A stretch of DNA of 64,000 bases from an uncultured Methanobrevibacter sp. GTDB taxonomy: Archaea; Methanobacteriota; Methanobacteria; Methanobacteriales; Methanobacteriaceae. The stretch lies in NCBI RefSeq assembly GCF_902801725.1, contig NZ_CADCJB010000009.1, positions 1 to 64,000 on the forward strand, given 5' to 3'. Made by a program: the position numbers and the translations under genes. Below, one piece after another: positions 27,490 through 36,243 of the stretch. Below the pieces are notes generated by a model, which was not told the DNA's origin, made no database searches, and was given only the letters and a program-made list of their open reading frames with translations. The stretch's first letter is position 1; every line of letters begins with the position of its first letter.

Positions 27490-28902
27490 ATGTATAGTTT
27501 CATTATTTGTGTTATAGCATTAATCGCATCGTACTTTACTTATGCAAAACTGGTTGAAAGGTCAGTCGGCGTTGATGAAACACGCGAAACTCCAGCATAC
27601 AGACTGCAGGATGGGGTTGACTACGTACCGATGCCTCTAGTAAAGAATTTTTTAGTGCATTTTTTAAACATTGCCGGTCTGGGCCCAATTTTTGGAGCCA
27701 TACAAGGTGCATTATTTGGTCCAGCGGCATTTATATGGATTACATTAGGTACAATCTTAATTGGAGGGGTTCATGACTACTTCACAGGATTCATGTCCGT
27801 GCGAAATGATGGATTGACCATGCCTGATATCGTTTCAAAGTATTTGGGAACCAGAATCAGAAAACTTGTTGCCGTTCTCATAATTATTACTGGAATTCTT
27901 GTTGCAACCACATTTGCAAAGGGAGCTGCAGATTTAATCAGCGCCCTAACTGGCATACCACTACTTATTTGTATAATAGTAATATTCATTTACTTCTTGA
28001 TTGCAACCGTATTTCCGGTAGATAAACTTATTGGAAGAATATACCCTATTTTTGGAGTATTGCTATTGCTTATGGCAGTGATAATGCTAGGTGGACTAAT
28101 CCTTAATCCATCATACTCCATTCCGGAGTTTACAACACAGGGATTGTATTTAACTGACAAAAACATTTTTCCATTTCTGTTTGTTACCGTTGCCTGCGGA
28201 GCAATTTCAGGTTTTCACGCATCCCAATCTCCAATAGTTGCACGATGTATTGAAAATGAAAAGGACTCCAGGCCGGTATTTTATGGTGCAATGGTTGTGG
28301 AAGGTTTGGTTGCTCTTTTCTGGGCAGCAATTGCAATGGCATTTTTCCACGGCCAGCCTCAACTTGCAGCAATCTACGGCGCACAGCCTGCAGTGGCAGT
28401 AAAGGAAATGGCAACAGTATTGGTAGGACCTGTCGGTTTGGTTTTAACCATCATAGGAGTTGTAATCTGTCCAATAACATCAGGGGACACTGCACTTAGA
28501 AGTTCAAGAATAACAATTTCAGATTCATTGAATATCAACAATGAGAAAATAATGACAAGGCTGAAAATAGGTATACCATTGTTTTTAGTATCATTCGGAT
28601 TGACATTTATTGATTTCAGTTTGGTTTGGAGATACTTTGCATGGTCCCAATTGATAGTAGCTACAATAGTTCTGTATGCAGCAGCAGCCTATCTGATGAA
28701 AAACAAACAGCATTACATCCTTGCATTAGCTCCAGCAATAGTTTGTACTTTAATTGCATTTGCATACATTCTGCAAGCTCCGGAAGGTTTAAGATTGCCT
28801 TCAATGATATCTAATGTAATTTCGGTCATTGCAACGGCAGTCACCACAGTACTATTCCTTAAACAATACAAACCAAAGTCGGAAACTCAAACTGACCAAT
28901 AA
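27490..28902 (+). CDS. cstA: CstA-family transporter (short form)
   Basis: CstA-family membrane proteins import peptides or pyruvate. The 470-residue protein matches the conserved CstA N-terminal domain: 'YAKLVERSVGVDETRETPAY', 'DGVDYVPMPLVKNFLVHFLN', 'IAGLGPIFGAIQGALFGPAA', 'GGVHDYFTGFMSVRNDG', then 'CGAISGFHASQSPIVARCIE' and 'CPITSGDTALRSSRITISDS'. About 12-13 hydrophobic helices are visible. It is shorter than E. coli CstA (~700 residues), as in many archaea and Firmicutes. The substrate is not certain. Confidence 0.88.
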   Translation: MYSFIICVIALIASYFTYAKLVERSVGVDETRETPAYRLQDGVDYVPMPLVKNFLVHFLNIAGLGPIFGAIQGALFGPAAFIWITLGTILIGGVHDYFTGFMSVRNDGLTMPDIVSKYLGTRIRKLVAVLIIITGILVATTFAKGAADLISALTGIPLLICIIVIFIYFLIATVFPVDKLIGRIYPIFGVLLLLMAVIMLGGLILNPSYSIPEFTTQGLYLTDKNIFPFLFVTVACGAISGFHASQSPIVARCIENEKDSRPVFYGAMVVEGLVALFWAAIAMAFFHGQPQLAAIYGAQPAVAVKEMATVLVGPVGLVLTIIGVVICPITSGDTALRSSRITISDSLNINNEKIMTRLKIGIPLFLVSFGLTFIDFSLVWRYFAWSQLIVATIVLYAAAAYLMKNKQHYILALAPAIVCTLIAFAYILQAPEGLRLPSMISNVISVIATAVTTVLFLKQYKPKSETQTDQ

Positions 28903-28905
28903 TTT

Positions 28906-28945
28906 AAAAACCTAAGCGGCTTTAATTAGTCGCTTAAACGTTTTT
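28906..28945 (+). terminator. Hairpin terminator after cstA
   Basis: TAAGCG (28913-28918) pairs with CGCTTA (28931-28936), extended by AAAAAC/GTTTTT on the outside with a small bulge. The right arm ends in a T-run. It starts a few bases after the stop at 28902. Confidence 0.55.
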
Positions 28946-29018
28946 AAATATATTCTTTTTTTAAAATATTTATTAAAATACAATTTTTATGATGTAAACA
29001 CGTGAGTACATTCGAAAA

Positions 29019-29550
29019 TTATTCTTCAGATAATCTTTGGCCCAAATCATAAGCTTTAGCACAGTCTTTAGGAAACTGCACTTCCTTGATCTGTTCCTTG
29101 TGTTCGGCATCGAACATGTTGTTTAGATATAAATCGTACTTTTTAAACTGCTTTGTGTCATAAGCATACAATGATTCACATTCACCAAAGATTGCTGTGA
29201 GATATCCCCTCATGATGGCCAGCTGGTCTTCACCGTTGAAATAATCCATTTCTTTAGGGACATTCATTGTGTATATCATTGCTGTTTTTATTTTCTTTTT
29301 GATTTTTGAAACCCTATTGCCGTCATCGTCTAAAACATAGGTATCGGCTGCAAAAAGCAATCTTTCAATTTTCTGAGTTTTTCTTCAGATGGCATGCAAA
29401 ACAGCTCATGCATCCCTTAAAATCATAAGTGTACAAATCAATGTATTTCACATTTGCACCGTTATCTTCAGCACCTTCAGCCACATTTTTGCAAAGCTCT
29501 GCAGTGTTTCCCTTTTTTCTAGGACTTGCATTAATAACTATCAAATTCAT
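29019..29550 (-). pseudogene. Broken iron-sulfur flavoprotein/FMN reductase gene
   Basis: Two minus-strand pieces belong to one NADPH-dependent FMN-reductase-like (Isf) gene. The 5' piece (29365-29550) has the flavodoxin-like start 'MNLIVINASPRKKGNTAELC' and the compact Cys motif 'GCMSCFACHLKK', then a TGA. The 3' piece, in another frame, resumes with 'KIERLLFAADTYVLDDDGNR' and runs to 29019. Intact relatives have roughly 40-50 residues between these parts (acidic region, 'SPIYF' flavin loop and the helix ending in 'ERLLF'); here they are missing. An internal deletion with a frame change is the simplest reading, so the protein should not bind flavin normally. Confidence 0.75.
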
Positions 29551-29853
29551 AATATAGACTTTGGGATTAATGGTAAAAAATATATTTACATTAATTGGTG
29601 AAAAAAAGTTAAAAATTCATTTAAATTAAAAATAGCTATTAAAGATATGGAGAAATTAACTTCAATAGCTATTGTAGACAGTGAAAGAAACCTATATTAT
29701 CTCACATATAAATTTCGTTTATTGTTAATTAATTCTATATCGATGGAGAAAATAATAACTAAAAATTGTTATGCTCTCAATTAATAGTTATTGGCTAATG
29801 ATGGATTTATCAACATAGAAATAATTAATTCGAAAAATAATCAAATATTCTCT
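29551..29853. other. Intergenic region with repeated AATAGCTATT palindromes and a hairpin
   Basis: AATAGCTATT occurs at 29631-29640 and 29664-29673 (33 bp apart, about three helical turns). It is a perfect 10-bp palindrome, also found at 22695-22704 before cbiL. At 29754-29792 an imperfect hairpin (13 of 15 positions paired) is built from AATAACTA and TAGTTATT arms. No coding frame is seen. Confidence 0.5.
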
Positions 29854-29945
29854 ATTCAACTATTTTTCTAACATTAGTAACGCATTACTAATCTTAGAAA
29901 GATAATTAGAAGGGAAGAATAGTTATTGAATAAATAACTATTCTA
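29854..29945. repeat. Multi-hairpin element, copy A
   Basis: A long imperfect palindrome (29861-29904; loop CGCA; one C-C mismatch conserved with copy B) is followed by a second hairpin with 11-bp arms (GAATAGTTATT at 29917-29927, AATAACTATTC at 29933-29943). It shares AACTAT-TTTCTAACATTA and TAATCTTAGAAAGA-AATT with copy B at 33.65 kb, in the same orientation. It lies about 30 bp past the flpD stop codon. Confidence 0.6.
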
Positions 29946-29976
29946 CATATGGCTAGATATTAACTATTTTCGATGA

Positions 29977-30378
29977 TTATAATTCTAATGGACCCAATTT
30001 GGTCAGAGTATCATGGAATTCTTCCATTGTCCTTTGGAATTTTTCACCTTCTGATGCTGATATCCATTCATGGCGGAATCTTTCTTTTTCGATTCCGAAT
30101 TCTTCTAGAATGTCTTCAACGATTTTTGATCTTCTGGACCATTTGTAGTTTCCTGCGTCATAGTGGCAGTCTCCAATATGGCATCCTCCTACAAATACTC
30201 CGTCTGCTCCTTCCTGGAATGCTTTGAAAATCATTGAAGGGTTGATTCTTCCAGAGCACATTACACGAATAATTCTGATGTTTGGTGAATATTGCATACG
30301 TGCTGTTCCTGCTGTATCTGCTCCACCGTAACAACACCAGTTACATAATAAACCTACTATTTTTAAATCGTCTGCCAT
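29977..30378 (-). CDS. flpD: MvhD/FlpD-like iron-sulfur electron-transfer subunit
   Basis: This 133-residue protein belongs to the MvhD family, the [2Fe-2S] subunit that passes electrons from hydrogenase or formate dehydrogenase to heterodisulfide reductase. The cysteine pattern is clear: '[15 protein letters not shown]', '[20 protein letters not shown]' and '[19 protein letters not shown]'. GAGGTGATT lies just before the ATG, overlapping the end of the FdhB-like gene. The paired FdhB-like and FdhA-fragment genes fit the flp (formate dehydrogenase-like) cluster of Methanothermobacter, so the name FlpD is inferred from context. Confidence 0.88.
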   Translation of the reverse strand: MADDLKIVGLLCNWCCYGGADTAGTARMQYSPNIRIIRVMCSGRINPSMIFKAFQEGADGVFVGGCHIGDCHYDAGNYKWSRRSKIVEDILEEFGIEKERFRHEWISASEGEKFQRTMEEFHDTLTKLGPLEL

Positions 30379-30387
30379 CTAATCACC

Positions 30388-31542
30388 TCATAATTCGGTT
30401 TTTTCTGGACTGTATAATGGAGGTTTAATATCATCTGAAACTCCAGCTACATAGCCAGTTCTATTGTAGTATTTTTTCTGCAATTTGTCAAAGATTAATG
30501 AAACAGGAATGTCCATTGGACATACGTCATCGCATTGTCCGCAATCCACACAGCTGAAACTCATGTGAGATAATCTTACTCCCTGGAACGCAATAGGGGT
30601 TGGCGGAACTGTTGTTTCATCTTTGAAGTATGGCTTATTTAGTTCACAGTTTTCAAAGCACCAACAGATTGGACAAACGTCACGGCATGCATAACAGCTA
30701 ATACAACGACTCCATTCATCCATTTCGCTAACTAACGGATAGCTTGCATCCTGAACCTTTTTAGCCATTTTAATCATTATGCCTTCGACTTTTTCTCTTC
30801 CATCAATTGCTCCTTGAGCAGGATTTTTTGTTTCGATAAGTCCTGCTTTTTTAGCGCCATCTATTAATTCCTGACCTTTTTCATCGTTGATTTCAATGAA
30901 TGTCCAGCCGTCTTCTGCTCCCCAGTTTCCACAGGCGATGTTTGCTTTTCTTGGGATTTTCACATCACATCTTTGGCAGTTGTTACGGCGACCATATCCT
31001 TCCTCTTCGAGGTCGTGGATTTTCACAGCTTCTTCTGAACCGTCTGCAAGTTCAATTATGAATTTACCTTTGTCGATTTCCTCGCTGACAACATCATCAG
31101 GGTCAGCCTCGTAGAAAAGGTCAATCATTTTCCTGCCGCTAACAGGAGATACAGTTCCTCCACAGTTTAATCCAATCAGATAAATATTGTCCTTATTAAT
31201 TTTATGTCTTGTTATCAGTTCCTCTACAGCCCTCATGTCACATGGTTTGACTGTGACTGCTACTTTTTTATCAAATAAGTATTTTTGAACAATGTCCCCA
31301 ATCATTGTTGGAGCGCAATGGTAAGATCCGGCTGTCTTTAATAAATCATCAGATTCTGTGATGAATGTTGGGGTTGCATCGTATACATCATTTTGAGGAC
31401 TTAATGCCAAAACTCCGTCAACTATTTCCTCATCTAGCAAATACTTTAGAATACTTGTTACAGCTCCCCCACATTCGCCAGCATTGTGAATATCATCATT
31501 TTGGGATTTTGCTAAAACGTAACTCATATAATCACTATCCAT
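30388..31542 (-). CDS. flpB: FdhB/FrhB-like F420-oxidoreductase subunit
   Basis: The 384-residue protein resembles formate dehydrogenase beta (FdhB) and F420 hydrogenase beta (FrhB), which bind FAD, Fe-S clusters and F420. The N-terminal part has '[20 protein letters not shown]' and '[20 protein letters not shown]'. Near residues 280-330 lie two four-cysteine clusters, '[20 protein letters not shown]' and '[17 protein letters not shown]', as in FdhB. It overlaps the FdhA-like gene by 8 bp. The ATG at 31527 (MSYVLAKS), preceded by TAGTGATTAT, may be the real start. F420 use is inferred from the family. Confidence 0.9.
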   Translation of the reverse strand: MDSDYMSYVLAKSQNDDIHNAGECGGAVTSILKYLLDEEIVDGVLALSPQNDVYDATPTFITESDDLLKTAGSYHCAPTMIGDIVQKYLFDKKVAVTVKPCDMRAVEELITRHKINKDNIYLIGLNCGGTVSPVSGRKMIDLFYEADPDDVVSEEIDKGKFIIELADGSEEAVKIHDLEEEGYGRRNNCQRCDVKIPRKANIACGNWGAEDGWTFIEINDEKGQELIDGAKKAGLIETKNPAQGAIDGREKVEGIMIKMAKKVQDASYPLVSEMDEWSRCISCYACRDVCPICWCFENCELNKPYFKDETTVPPTPIAFQGVRLSHMSFSCVDCGQCDDVCPMDIPVSLIFDKLQKKYYNRTGYVAGVSDDIKPPLYSPEKTEL

Positions 31543-32569
31543 TTAATTTTTCAATTATCTCAATTTCACTTAAAACATCTGATTCGACTGCAGCGGCAAA
31601 CATTTGGGTTTCACCCATTGCATTTACAAATGACCCGTCCTTTTCAAGCCATGTTTTAATTGGAACGACAATGTCTGAAATTTCAGTTGTTTTGTTTGAA
31701 CATGGAGCGAAACTGATAATTTTTGATATCCTTGCGAAATCAAAGTCCAATTCAGCAGCAATATCATCATTGAAAACCAATAAGACCTTGGTGTTTTCCA
31801 ATAATTCAATCATTTCATCTGATGATTTGGCCTCCATGATTCCTAAAGTACCTTTAGAATTTGATTTGCTGAATACAGGCAGACATTTGCAGTTCAATGC
31901 TTCAATTTTATCCAAATCATCCTGTGAATCAACATAATTAAATACTATTACTGAAGAGTCGTCAATATTGCCCTTGTTATTGTCTAAAAATTCCTGAACT
32001 GAAGAATTTGATGTTTCATCAGCAATATTGAAAGTGACTGAGTTTTCGGTTTTCCCCAATGCATAAATTTTTGCACCGTTTTGCTTTGCATGGACTATCC
32101 TTCTTCCAATTAACGGATTTTCATATAGTAAATCTCCAATTACAAAGACTTTGTCCGCACCTGCAACTTCATCATATGAAGCAACATCAGCAAAATCCTT
32201 CAGGTTGTCTGCATAAAAAGCAATATTGTAATTTTTAGATTCACCGAATTCCTTTATAGCTTTAATTTCTTCAATATCATTGCTGCCTGAACAGATTAAA
32301 GTTACATCAGAACTATCGGCAGAGTTTAATTCTTTTGATACTTCTTCAATTGCTTTTTCAACATCTACTTCTGATTTTGACACAAATGCCTTCTCAAATT
32401 TGTTTTGATAACAGTCAATTGAGTTTCTTCCATTTAAACAATTTTTTCCAGCATTTACAGGATGTCTTTTATAGGGAAATGTTCCCACAATTTCTCCATT
32501 GTTTATAATAACATTAAGTCCGCAGCCTACACTACAAGACGGACATAATGTATGCTTAATCTCCAACAT
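31535..32569 (-). CDS. flpC: FdhA/FwdB-like short molybdopterin-oxidoreductase fragment protein (FlpC-like)
   Basis: The 344-residue protein starts with the four-cysteine cluster motif of formate dehydrogenase alpha and FwdB ('TLCPSCSVGCGLNV' with the fourth Cys in 'NAGKNCLNGRNS'). It goes on with the domain that binds one half of molybdopterin ('YDEVAGADKVFVIGDLLYEN', 'DIVVPIKTWLEKDGSFVNAM'). It is about half the length of FdhA and lacks the rest of the catalytic subunit, so it is probably an electron-transfer or assembly partner and not a formate dehydrogenase. This is the FlpC pattern. It is flanked by a small unknown ORF and the FdhB-like gene. Confidence 0.78.
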   Translation of the reverse strand: MLEIKHTLCPSCSVGCGLNVIINNGEIVGTFPYKRHPVNAGKNCLNGRNSIDCYQNKFEKAFVSKSEVDVEKAIEEVSKELNSADSSDVTLICSGSNDIEEIKAIKEFGESKNYNIAFYADNLKDFADVASYDEVAGADKVFVIGDLLYENPLIGRRIVHAKQNGAKIYALGKTENSVTFNIADETSNSSVQEFLDNNKGNIDDSSVIVFNYVDSQDDLDKIEALNCKCLPVFSKSNSKGTLGIMEAKSSDEMIELLENTKVLLVFNDDIAAELDFDFARISKIISFAPCSNKTTEISDIVVPIKTWLEKDGSFVNAMGETQMFAAAVESDVLSEIEIIEKLNG

Positions 32570-32601
32570 ATATACATCACCACAATTAGTTATAGAGAGT
32601 A

Positions 32602-32946
32602 TTAGAAGTGTTCACTGTCTAAATTTGAATATTCTTTCTTTGATAAAATATGAACGGATTCCCGTGTTATAGAAATCATATCCATCAGAACATTACATGC
32701 ATGATAAAAGACCATCTGAGAAACTTCATCGTGAATGAATTCCTCAAATAAATCTAATTTTATAATCCCCTCAACTTTAAAATTTAAATTAAAATTTCCA
32801 CATGACTTTAGAACTATGTTGAAATTTATCTTTTCTTGATCGGTGTTGGTGTATTCGACAAACCAATCAATATCCAAATTTAAATTCGTATTTTTAGGAT
32901 TTATATCATCTCTAATCAATCCAATTTTTTGCATGCAAATTTCCAT
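32602..32946 (-). CDS. Small protein at the head of the flp-like operon (FlpE position)
   Basis: I do not recognise a firm family. The 114-residue product has alternating beta-type segments ('DIDWFVEYTNTDQEKINFNI', 'GNFNLNFKVEGIIKLDLFEE') followed by a helix ('SQMVFYHACNVLMDMISITR'). This recalls the SecB-like chaperone fold, an inference from pattern only. It occupies the position of flpE in the Methanothermobacter flpECBDA cluster, 32 bp before the FdhA-like gene. GGGAG lies about 4 nt before the ATG. Confidence 0.6.
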   Translation of the reverse strand: MEICMQKIGLIRDDINPKNTNLNLDIDWFVEYTNTDQEKINFNIVLKSCGNFNLNFKVEGIIKLDLFEEFIHDEVSQMVFYHACNVLMDMISITRESVHILSKKEYSNLDSEHF

Positions 32947-32990
32947 TATACTCCCAACCAGTTAATAACAATTATAAAATTAGGCATCTA

Positions 32991-33000
32991 ATTATATAAT
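32991..33000 (-). promoter_or_regulatory. TATA box of the flp-like operon
   Basis: ATTATATAAT lies about 45-55 bp before the first ATG (32946) on the minus strand. Transcription would start near 32968, giving a leader of ~20 nt that includes the GGGAG binding site. Confidence 0.4.
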
Positions 33001-33379
33001 CTAATTTTTCTTGGGAGTAATAACAATATAAATGTTTTTAAAGTATTAACTTTAATATTTAAAGTTTAATATAAAAAATAAGCATTCATAAAAGTTTAAT
33101 TTTTAATTGAATGAATTTAATTATCGTAAATTAAATTTAATAATCTCATTTTCAGTTTTATAAATTAATTATTACTTTTTAAAAAAATATGAATTTCGAT
33201 AATTAACGTTTAAATTAACAATAAAAACATCTAAACCAATTTAATTAAAAAAAATACGATAATTATGATAGTATAGGAGGTAAAAATATTTAAAAAAACG
33301 GATTGAATGACATGAAAATTTTAACATTAAAATCTGATAGTAATACTTTATCTAAAATTATTACTACTCAAAGACATAA
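33001..33379. other. AT-rich gap upstream of the flp operon
   Basis: No intact gene. Two GTAATAC-type motifs begin in this gap and its edge (33340-33346 and, reversed, 33394-33400). A strong AGGAGGT at 33276-33282 has no start codon at a usable distance, as if it were an orphan ribosome-binding site. A 25-codon frame from 33312 ('MKILTLKSDSNTLSKIITTQ') ends at 33389. Confidence 0.35.
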
Positions 33380-33625
33380 AAAATTATAATAAAGTATTAC
33401 AAATTCCATGAGATATTACAAGATACTTACATATAAATAATTTATACCGCAGCAGATAAGTATTTATCCAAAAATACATCGTCTCAACAAGTTGACAAGA
33501 TCGTGATAAAAAAAGAGAATATCATCACATCAGATCAAATATTCCCTTAAATCATCACCAAAAAAACAAGTAGTTCAAAATTATCCAAACTAATGGATTA
33601 CTTTGATAGGTTTGATACAAAATGA
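33380..33625 (+). pseudogene. Possible gene relic with two internal stops
   Basis: One plus-strand frame reads like protein across 82 codons: 'KIIIKYYKFHEILQDTYI', a stop at 33434, 'IIYTAADKYLSKNTSSQQVD' and 'KIVIKKENIITSDQIFP', a stop at 33548, then 'IITKKTSSSKLSKLMDYFDR' to the TGA at 33623. In DNA this rich in TAA such openness is unexpected. Family unknown. A chance reading is still possible. Confidence 0.3.
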
Positions 33626-33649
33626 CTCAAGATAATTAAAAAATGCTTT

Positions 33650-33779
33650 TAACTATCTTTCTAACATTATTATTTTCACAATAATCTTAGAAAGACAATT
33701 TAAAGATAGAGTAGTAAATAGCCTCCTACAGCTATTTACCAGAGTATATGATATTTCAAAATCGAGGTTTTTATCATAT
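33650..33779. repeat. Multi-hairpin element, copy B
   Basis: Hairpin 1 pairs TCTTTCTAA-C-ATTATT (33656-33671) with AATAAT-C-TTAGAAAGA (33680-33695), the C-C mismatch being the same as in copy A. Hairpin 2 is GTAAATAGC/GCTATTTAC (33714-33722, 33731-33739). Hairpin 3 is ATATGATA/TATCATAT (33746-33753, 33772-33779). CTATCTTT (33653-33660) can pair instead with AAAGATAG (33702-33709). The core is shared with copy A at 29.86 kb. Confidence 0.6.
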
Positions 33780-33920
33780 TAATTATCAATAATCATGATA
33801 ATCTAATAAATAATCACTAGTAATAACATATATAAAGCTTACTAAAGTAATACTTTATAATTTACTTAAAAACAATTCATAATTTGATAAATTTAAAAAA
33901 TATTGTATTTTAGAAAATTT

Positions 33921-34067
33921 ATGAATAATCAAAGTCAATATTATCCGTATGAATAAAATCAAGAAGACATGTATGACCGTTAATAATTTAAATCAGATAT
34001 TGAATAATTAAATAAAATTCAAATAATTGAAAATTTAAGAAACCAAGATAGTAAAAAAATTCTATAA
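33921..34067 (+). pseudogene. Possible gene relic with several TAA stops
   Basis: A frame from ATG 33921 reads 'MNNQSQYYPYE', stop, 'NQEDMYDR', two stops, 'FKSDIE', stop, 'LNKIQIIENLRNQDSKKIL', stop at 34065. The pieces have acidic, Tyr- and Gln-rich coding-like composition. The stops are all TAA, one base away from GAA or AAA. A 'NIRCPLCP' string in another frame at ~34180-34210 could be the zinc-ribbon part of the same lost gene. Low certainty in such AT-rich DNA. Confidence 0.3.
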
Positions 34068-34407
34068 ATAAAAAATAAAAGAATTAAAAATGGATAATTT
34101 AGAAAATAAACTATCAAAATCAAATAATTTAAAAATAAAGCAAGTAAATATATATTTTATATAAAAATAATAAACAAGACCAAAATATCAGATGCCCCTT
34201 ATGTCCTTGAAAATAAAATAAAATAAATACATTATTTATTTAGGTAAAAAAACGAATAAAATTTCAGTTTATTAAAAACAAGAACAAATGAACACCAAAT
34301 AAATCCAATGAATAAAAAGTCAATTAAGTAATACTTTTTTTAAAAATAATACTATTTAAATTAATAAAAAATAAAAAATAATTATTACTAAAAAGGAAAA
34401 TGACAAA
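34068..34407. other. AT-rich gap downstream of hcgG
   Basis: No intact gene is seen. It holds one GTAATAC motif (34328-34334) and T-rich minus-strand sequence next to the hcgG stop at 34413, which could end that transcript. Confidence 0.35.
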
Positions 34408-34412
34408 ATGCC

Positions 34413-35909
34413 TTATACAATAGTCAAGGCATCAGGCACTTTTTTAAGTACGTTTTCCTTAACAGGAATCATTGTTGATGATGCAATAGAAAAGTCTGCA
34501 TTTTCAGCTGCAATTTTATCATCTTTCTGCGGAATGACTGTTGCATTCAATGCATCCTGCAGATTATCAACGGTATTTTTCAATACCCATTCGTCAACAT
34601 CAGAAATGATAATCTCATCCACATATCTATCAAGCTCATTAGCGATTACCCATGATATGAATCTTCCGCCATGTAGCGCGATAGTATTCCCTTCAGCCAA
34701 ATTAACAATATCCTCCAAAGTGTGCTTCAATTCTATATTTTGATACATTCTGGAGTTGATTAAAGTTGCCCAATGTGCATCTCCAACATGGTACGCACCT
34801 ATTTTTCTTGGATATACATAATCCGGTCCAGCTATCTTAACGGCAGTAGCTAATGAAAGCAAATCGTGTTTTTGAACTGGAAGTCCTCTATTAGGAAATT
34901 CTTCATTGATGATTTGAATGATTCGAGGGAGTCCGAATTTACCTCTTCTTGCAGTTCCAGGCTCAAATCCGCACATATAACCATGATGATTTTTTGGAAA
35001 ACCTGTAATAACCATATTCAAACCGGAACGCAATCCCACACGGACTTCATGCTCATAGGCACCATTTGTTGCCACCACTTTTCCGGGAGACAATATCCTT
35101 GCAGCAGCAATTGTTTTTGCAAAGCTTTCAGTTGTGTTTTCACATCTGTTGAAAGGACCTCCTTCAACAACTATAACATCAGCACCGATTTCAATGGACT
35201 TTTCAAATCCAGTAATCACTTCATCGTAACCGTCGCCGACAAACATGATTGATTCCAAACCCCTGCCATATTTTTTGGCCAGCTGTGCAATGTCTTCGGC
35301 TTCTCTTAAAGGTGCCGCATGTCCGTCACCGGTTTGTTCGCAAGTAACATTGACCGCAACAGATGATGATAATTTAACCCATTCCTCCTTATCATCCTTT
35401 TGCTCCAATTCTTTATCAATCAGACGCTCATGGATTCTTCCTCGAGGACACTCAGTAAATGCAGGACCCTTATTATAGCATTCACCACCACACCCGCTGA
35501 TATTTTTTGGAAGTCTCATAGCACCGTTTTCCCCGAAATGATCCAAATCCAGAGGAACATCAACAACTTCATGGACTTTTCTCATTACTTCAAGCCCACT
35601 CATTCCAAATTTTTCGCCTATATCTGAAAATGCATAAGCGCAAATATGGATTGGAGCACCAATCATATCCGACAATCGGCAATTGCCCAACAAATCCATT
35701 AATTCTAAATCAGATGCGCATGTTCCAGCAACAACCTCAGTCAAATCACAACCTAAGGGAAATCTTTTAAATTGCATCCCAAGTTTCATTGCTTCATCCA
35801 TTGAGAGTTCTGAAATTGCATCAACAACAGACCCCACATCCTTGTCCATTTTTGAAATTTCAATTGCCGCCTCATCATCATGAACAGCTTTTTTTATTAA
35901 ATCATACAT
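34413..35909 (-). CDS. hcgG: FeGP-cofactor biosynthesis protein HcgG
   Basis: HcgG is one of seven proteins that co-occur with [Fe]-hydrogenase and build its iron-guanylylpyridinol cofactor; it has been linked to late steps that supply the iron-bound ligands. The 498-residue length fits. Recognisable parts are 'LKLGMQFKRFPLGCDLTEVV'-like text near residue 45, 'NISGCGGECYNKGPAFTECP' with clustered cysteines, 'VTCEQTGDGHAAPLREAEDI' and 'HYMCGFEPGTARRGKFGLP'-like 'GYMCGFEPGTARRGKFGLPR'. GGAGAA is 6 nt before the ATG. It is divergent from hmd across a 378-bp regulatory region, and apart from hcgA-F. Confidence 0.88.
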   Translation of the reverse strand: MYDLIKKAVHDDEAAIEISKMDKDVGSVVDAISELSMDEAMKLGMQFKRFPLGCDLTEVVAGTCASDLELMDLLGNCRLSDMIGAPIHICAYAFSDIGEKFGMSGLEVMRKVHEVVDVPLDLDHFGENGAMRLPKNISGCGGECYNKGPAFTECPRGRIHERLIDKELEQKDDKEEWVKLSSSVAVNVTCEQTGDGHAAPLREAEDIAQLAKKYGRGLESIMFVGDGYDEVITGFEKSIEIGADVIVVEGGPFNRCENTTESFAKTIAAARILSPGKVVATNGAYEHEVRVGLRSGLNMVITGFPKNHHGYMCGFEPGTARRGKFGLPRIIQIINEEFPNRGLPVQKHDLLSLATAVKIAGPDYVYPRKIGAYHVGDAHWATLINSRMYQNIELKHTLEDIVNLAEGNTIALHGGRFISWVIANELDRYVDEIIISDVDEWVLKNTVDNLQDALNATVIPQKDDKIAAENADFSIASSTMIPVKENVLKKVPDALTIV

Positions 35910-36161
35910 GAAAAATTCTCCAAAATTAAGTTTAACTAATATATTTTTCAGTGAAATCTTGAATAAATATGTTTCGATTTAGGTTTACCTAAAATAGATT
36001 TAAAATAGTAATATAACAAAATAAAAAGTATTACTAAATCTAATCATAACAAAAAATTAGTAATAACAGTATTACAAAAAATAAAAAAATGCTACAATAA
36101 ATAATACTAAAAAAAGGGTAATAACAAATTTTAAATAGTACTATTTTTTAAATATAATTTA

Positions 36162-36231
36162 TTACTGCATGGAATAAAACTACCATAATTTTTAATACTT
36201 AATGGGTCTTCTCATTAAGTCCATGCAGTAA
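36162..36231. promoter_or_regulatory. Large stem-loop upstream of hmd
   Basis: TTACTGCATGGA (36162-36173) is the exact reverse complement of TCCATGCAGTAA (36220-36231), a 12-bp stem. Inside it ACTTAATGGG (36197-36206) pairs with CTCATTAAGT (36211-36220), loop TCTT, stacked directly on the outer 3' arm. This could be a structured leader RNA for hmd, or an operator in the divergent hcgG/hmd region. Confidence 0.6.
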
Positions 36232-36243
36232 CATTCGAATAGT

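Noticed and set aside
29551-29853. Possible second small gene upstream of the flavoprotein pseudogene
   Set aside because: All frames are short and stop-rich; only palindromes and a hairpin stand out.
29854-33779. Possibility that the paired hairpin elements are a CRISPR array
   Set aside because: There are only two copies, 3.7 kb apart, with no regular spacers and no cas genes in the window.
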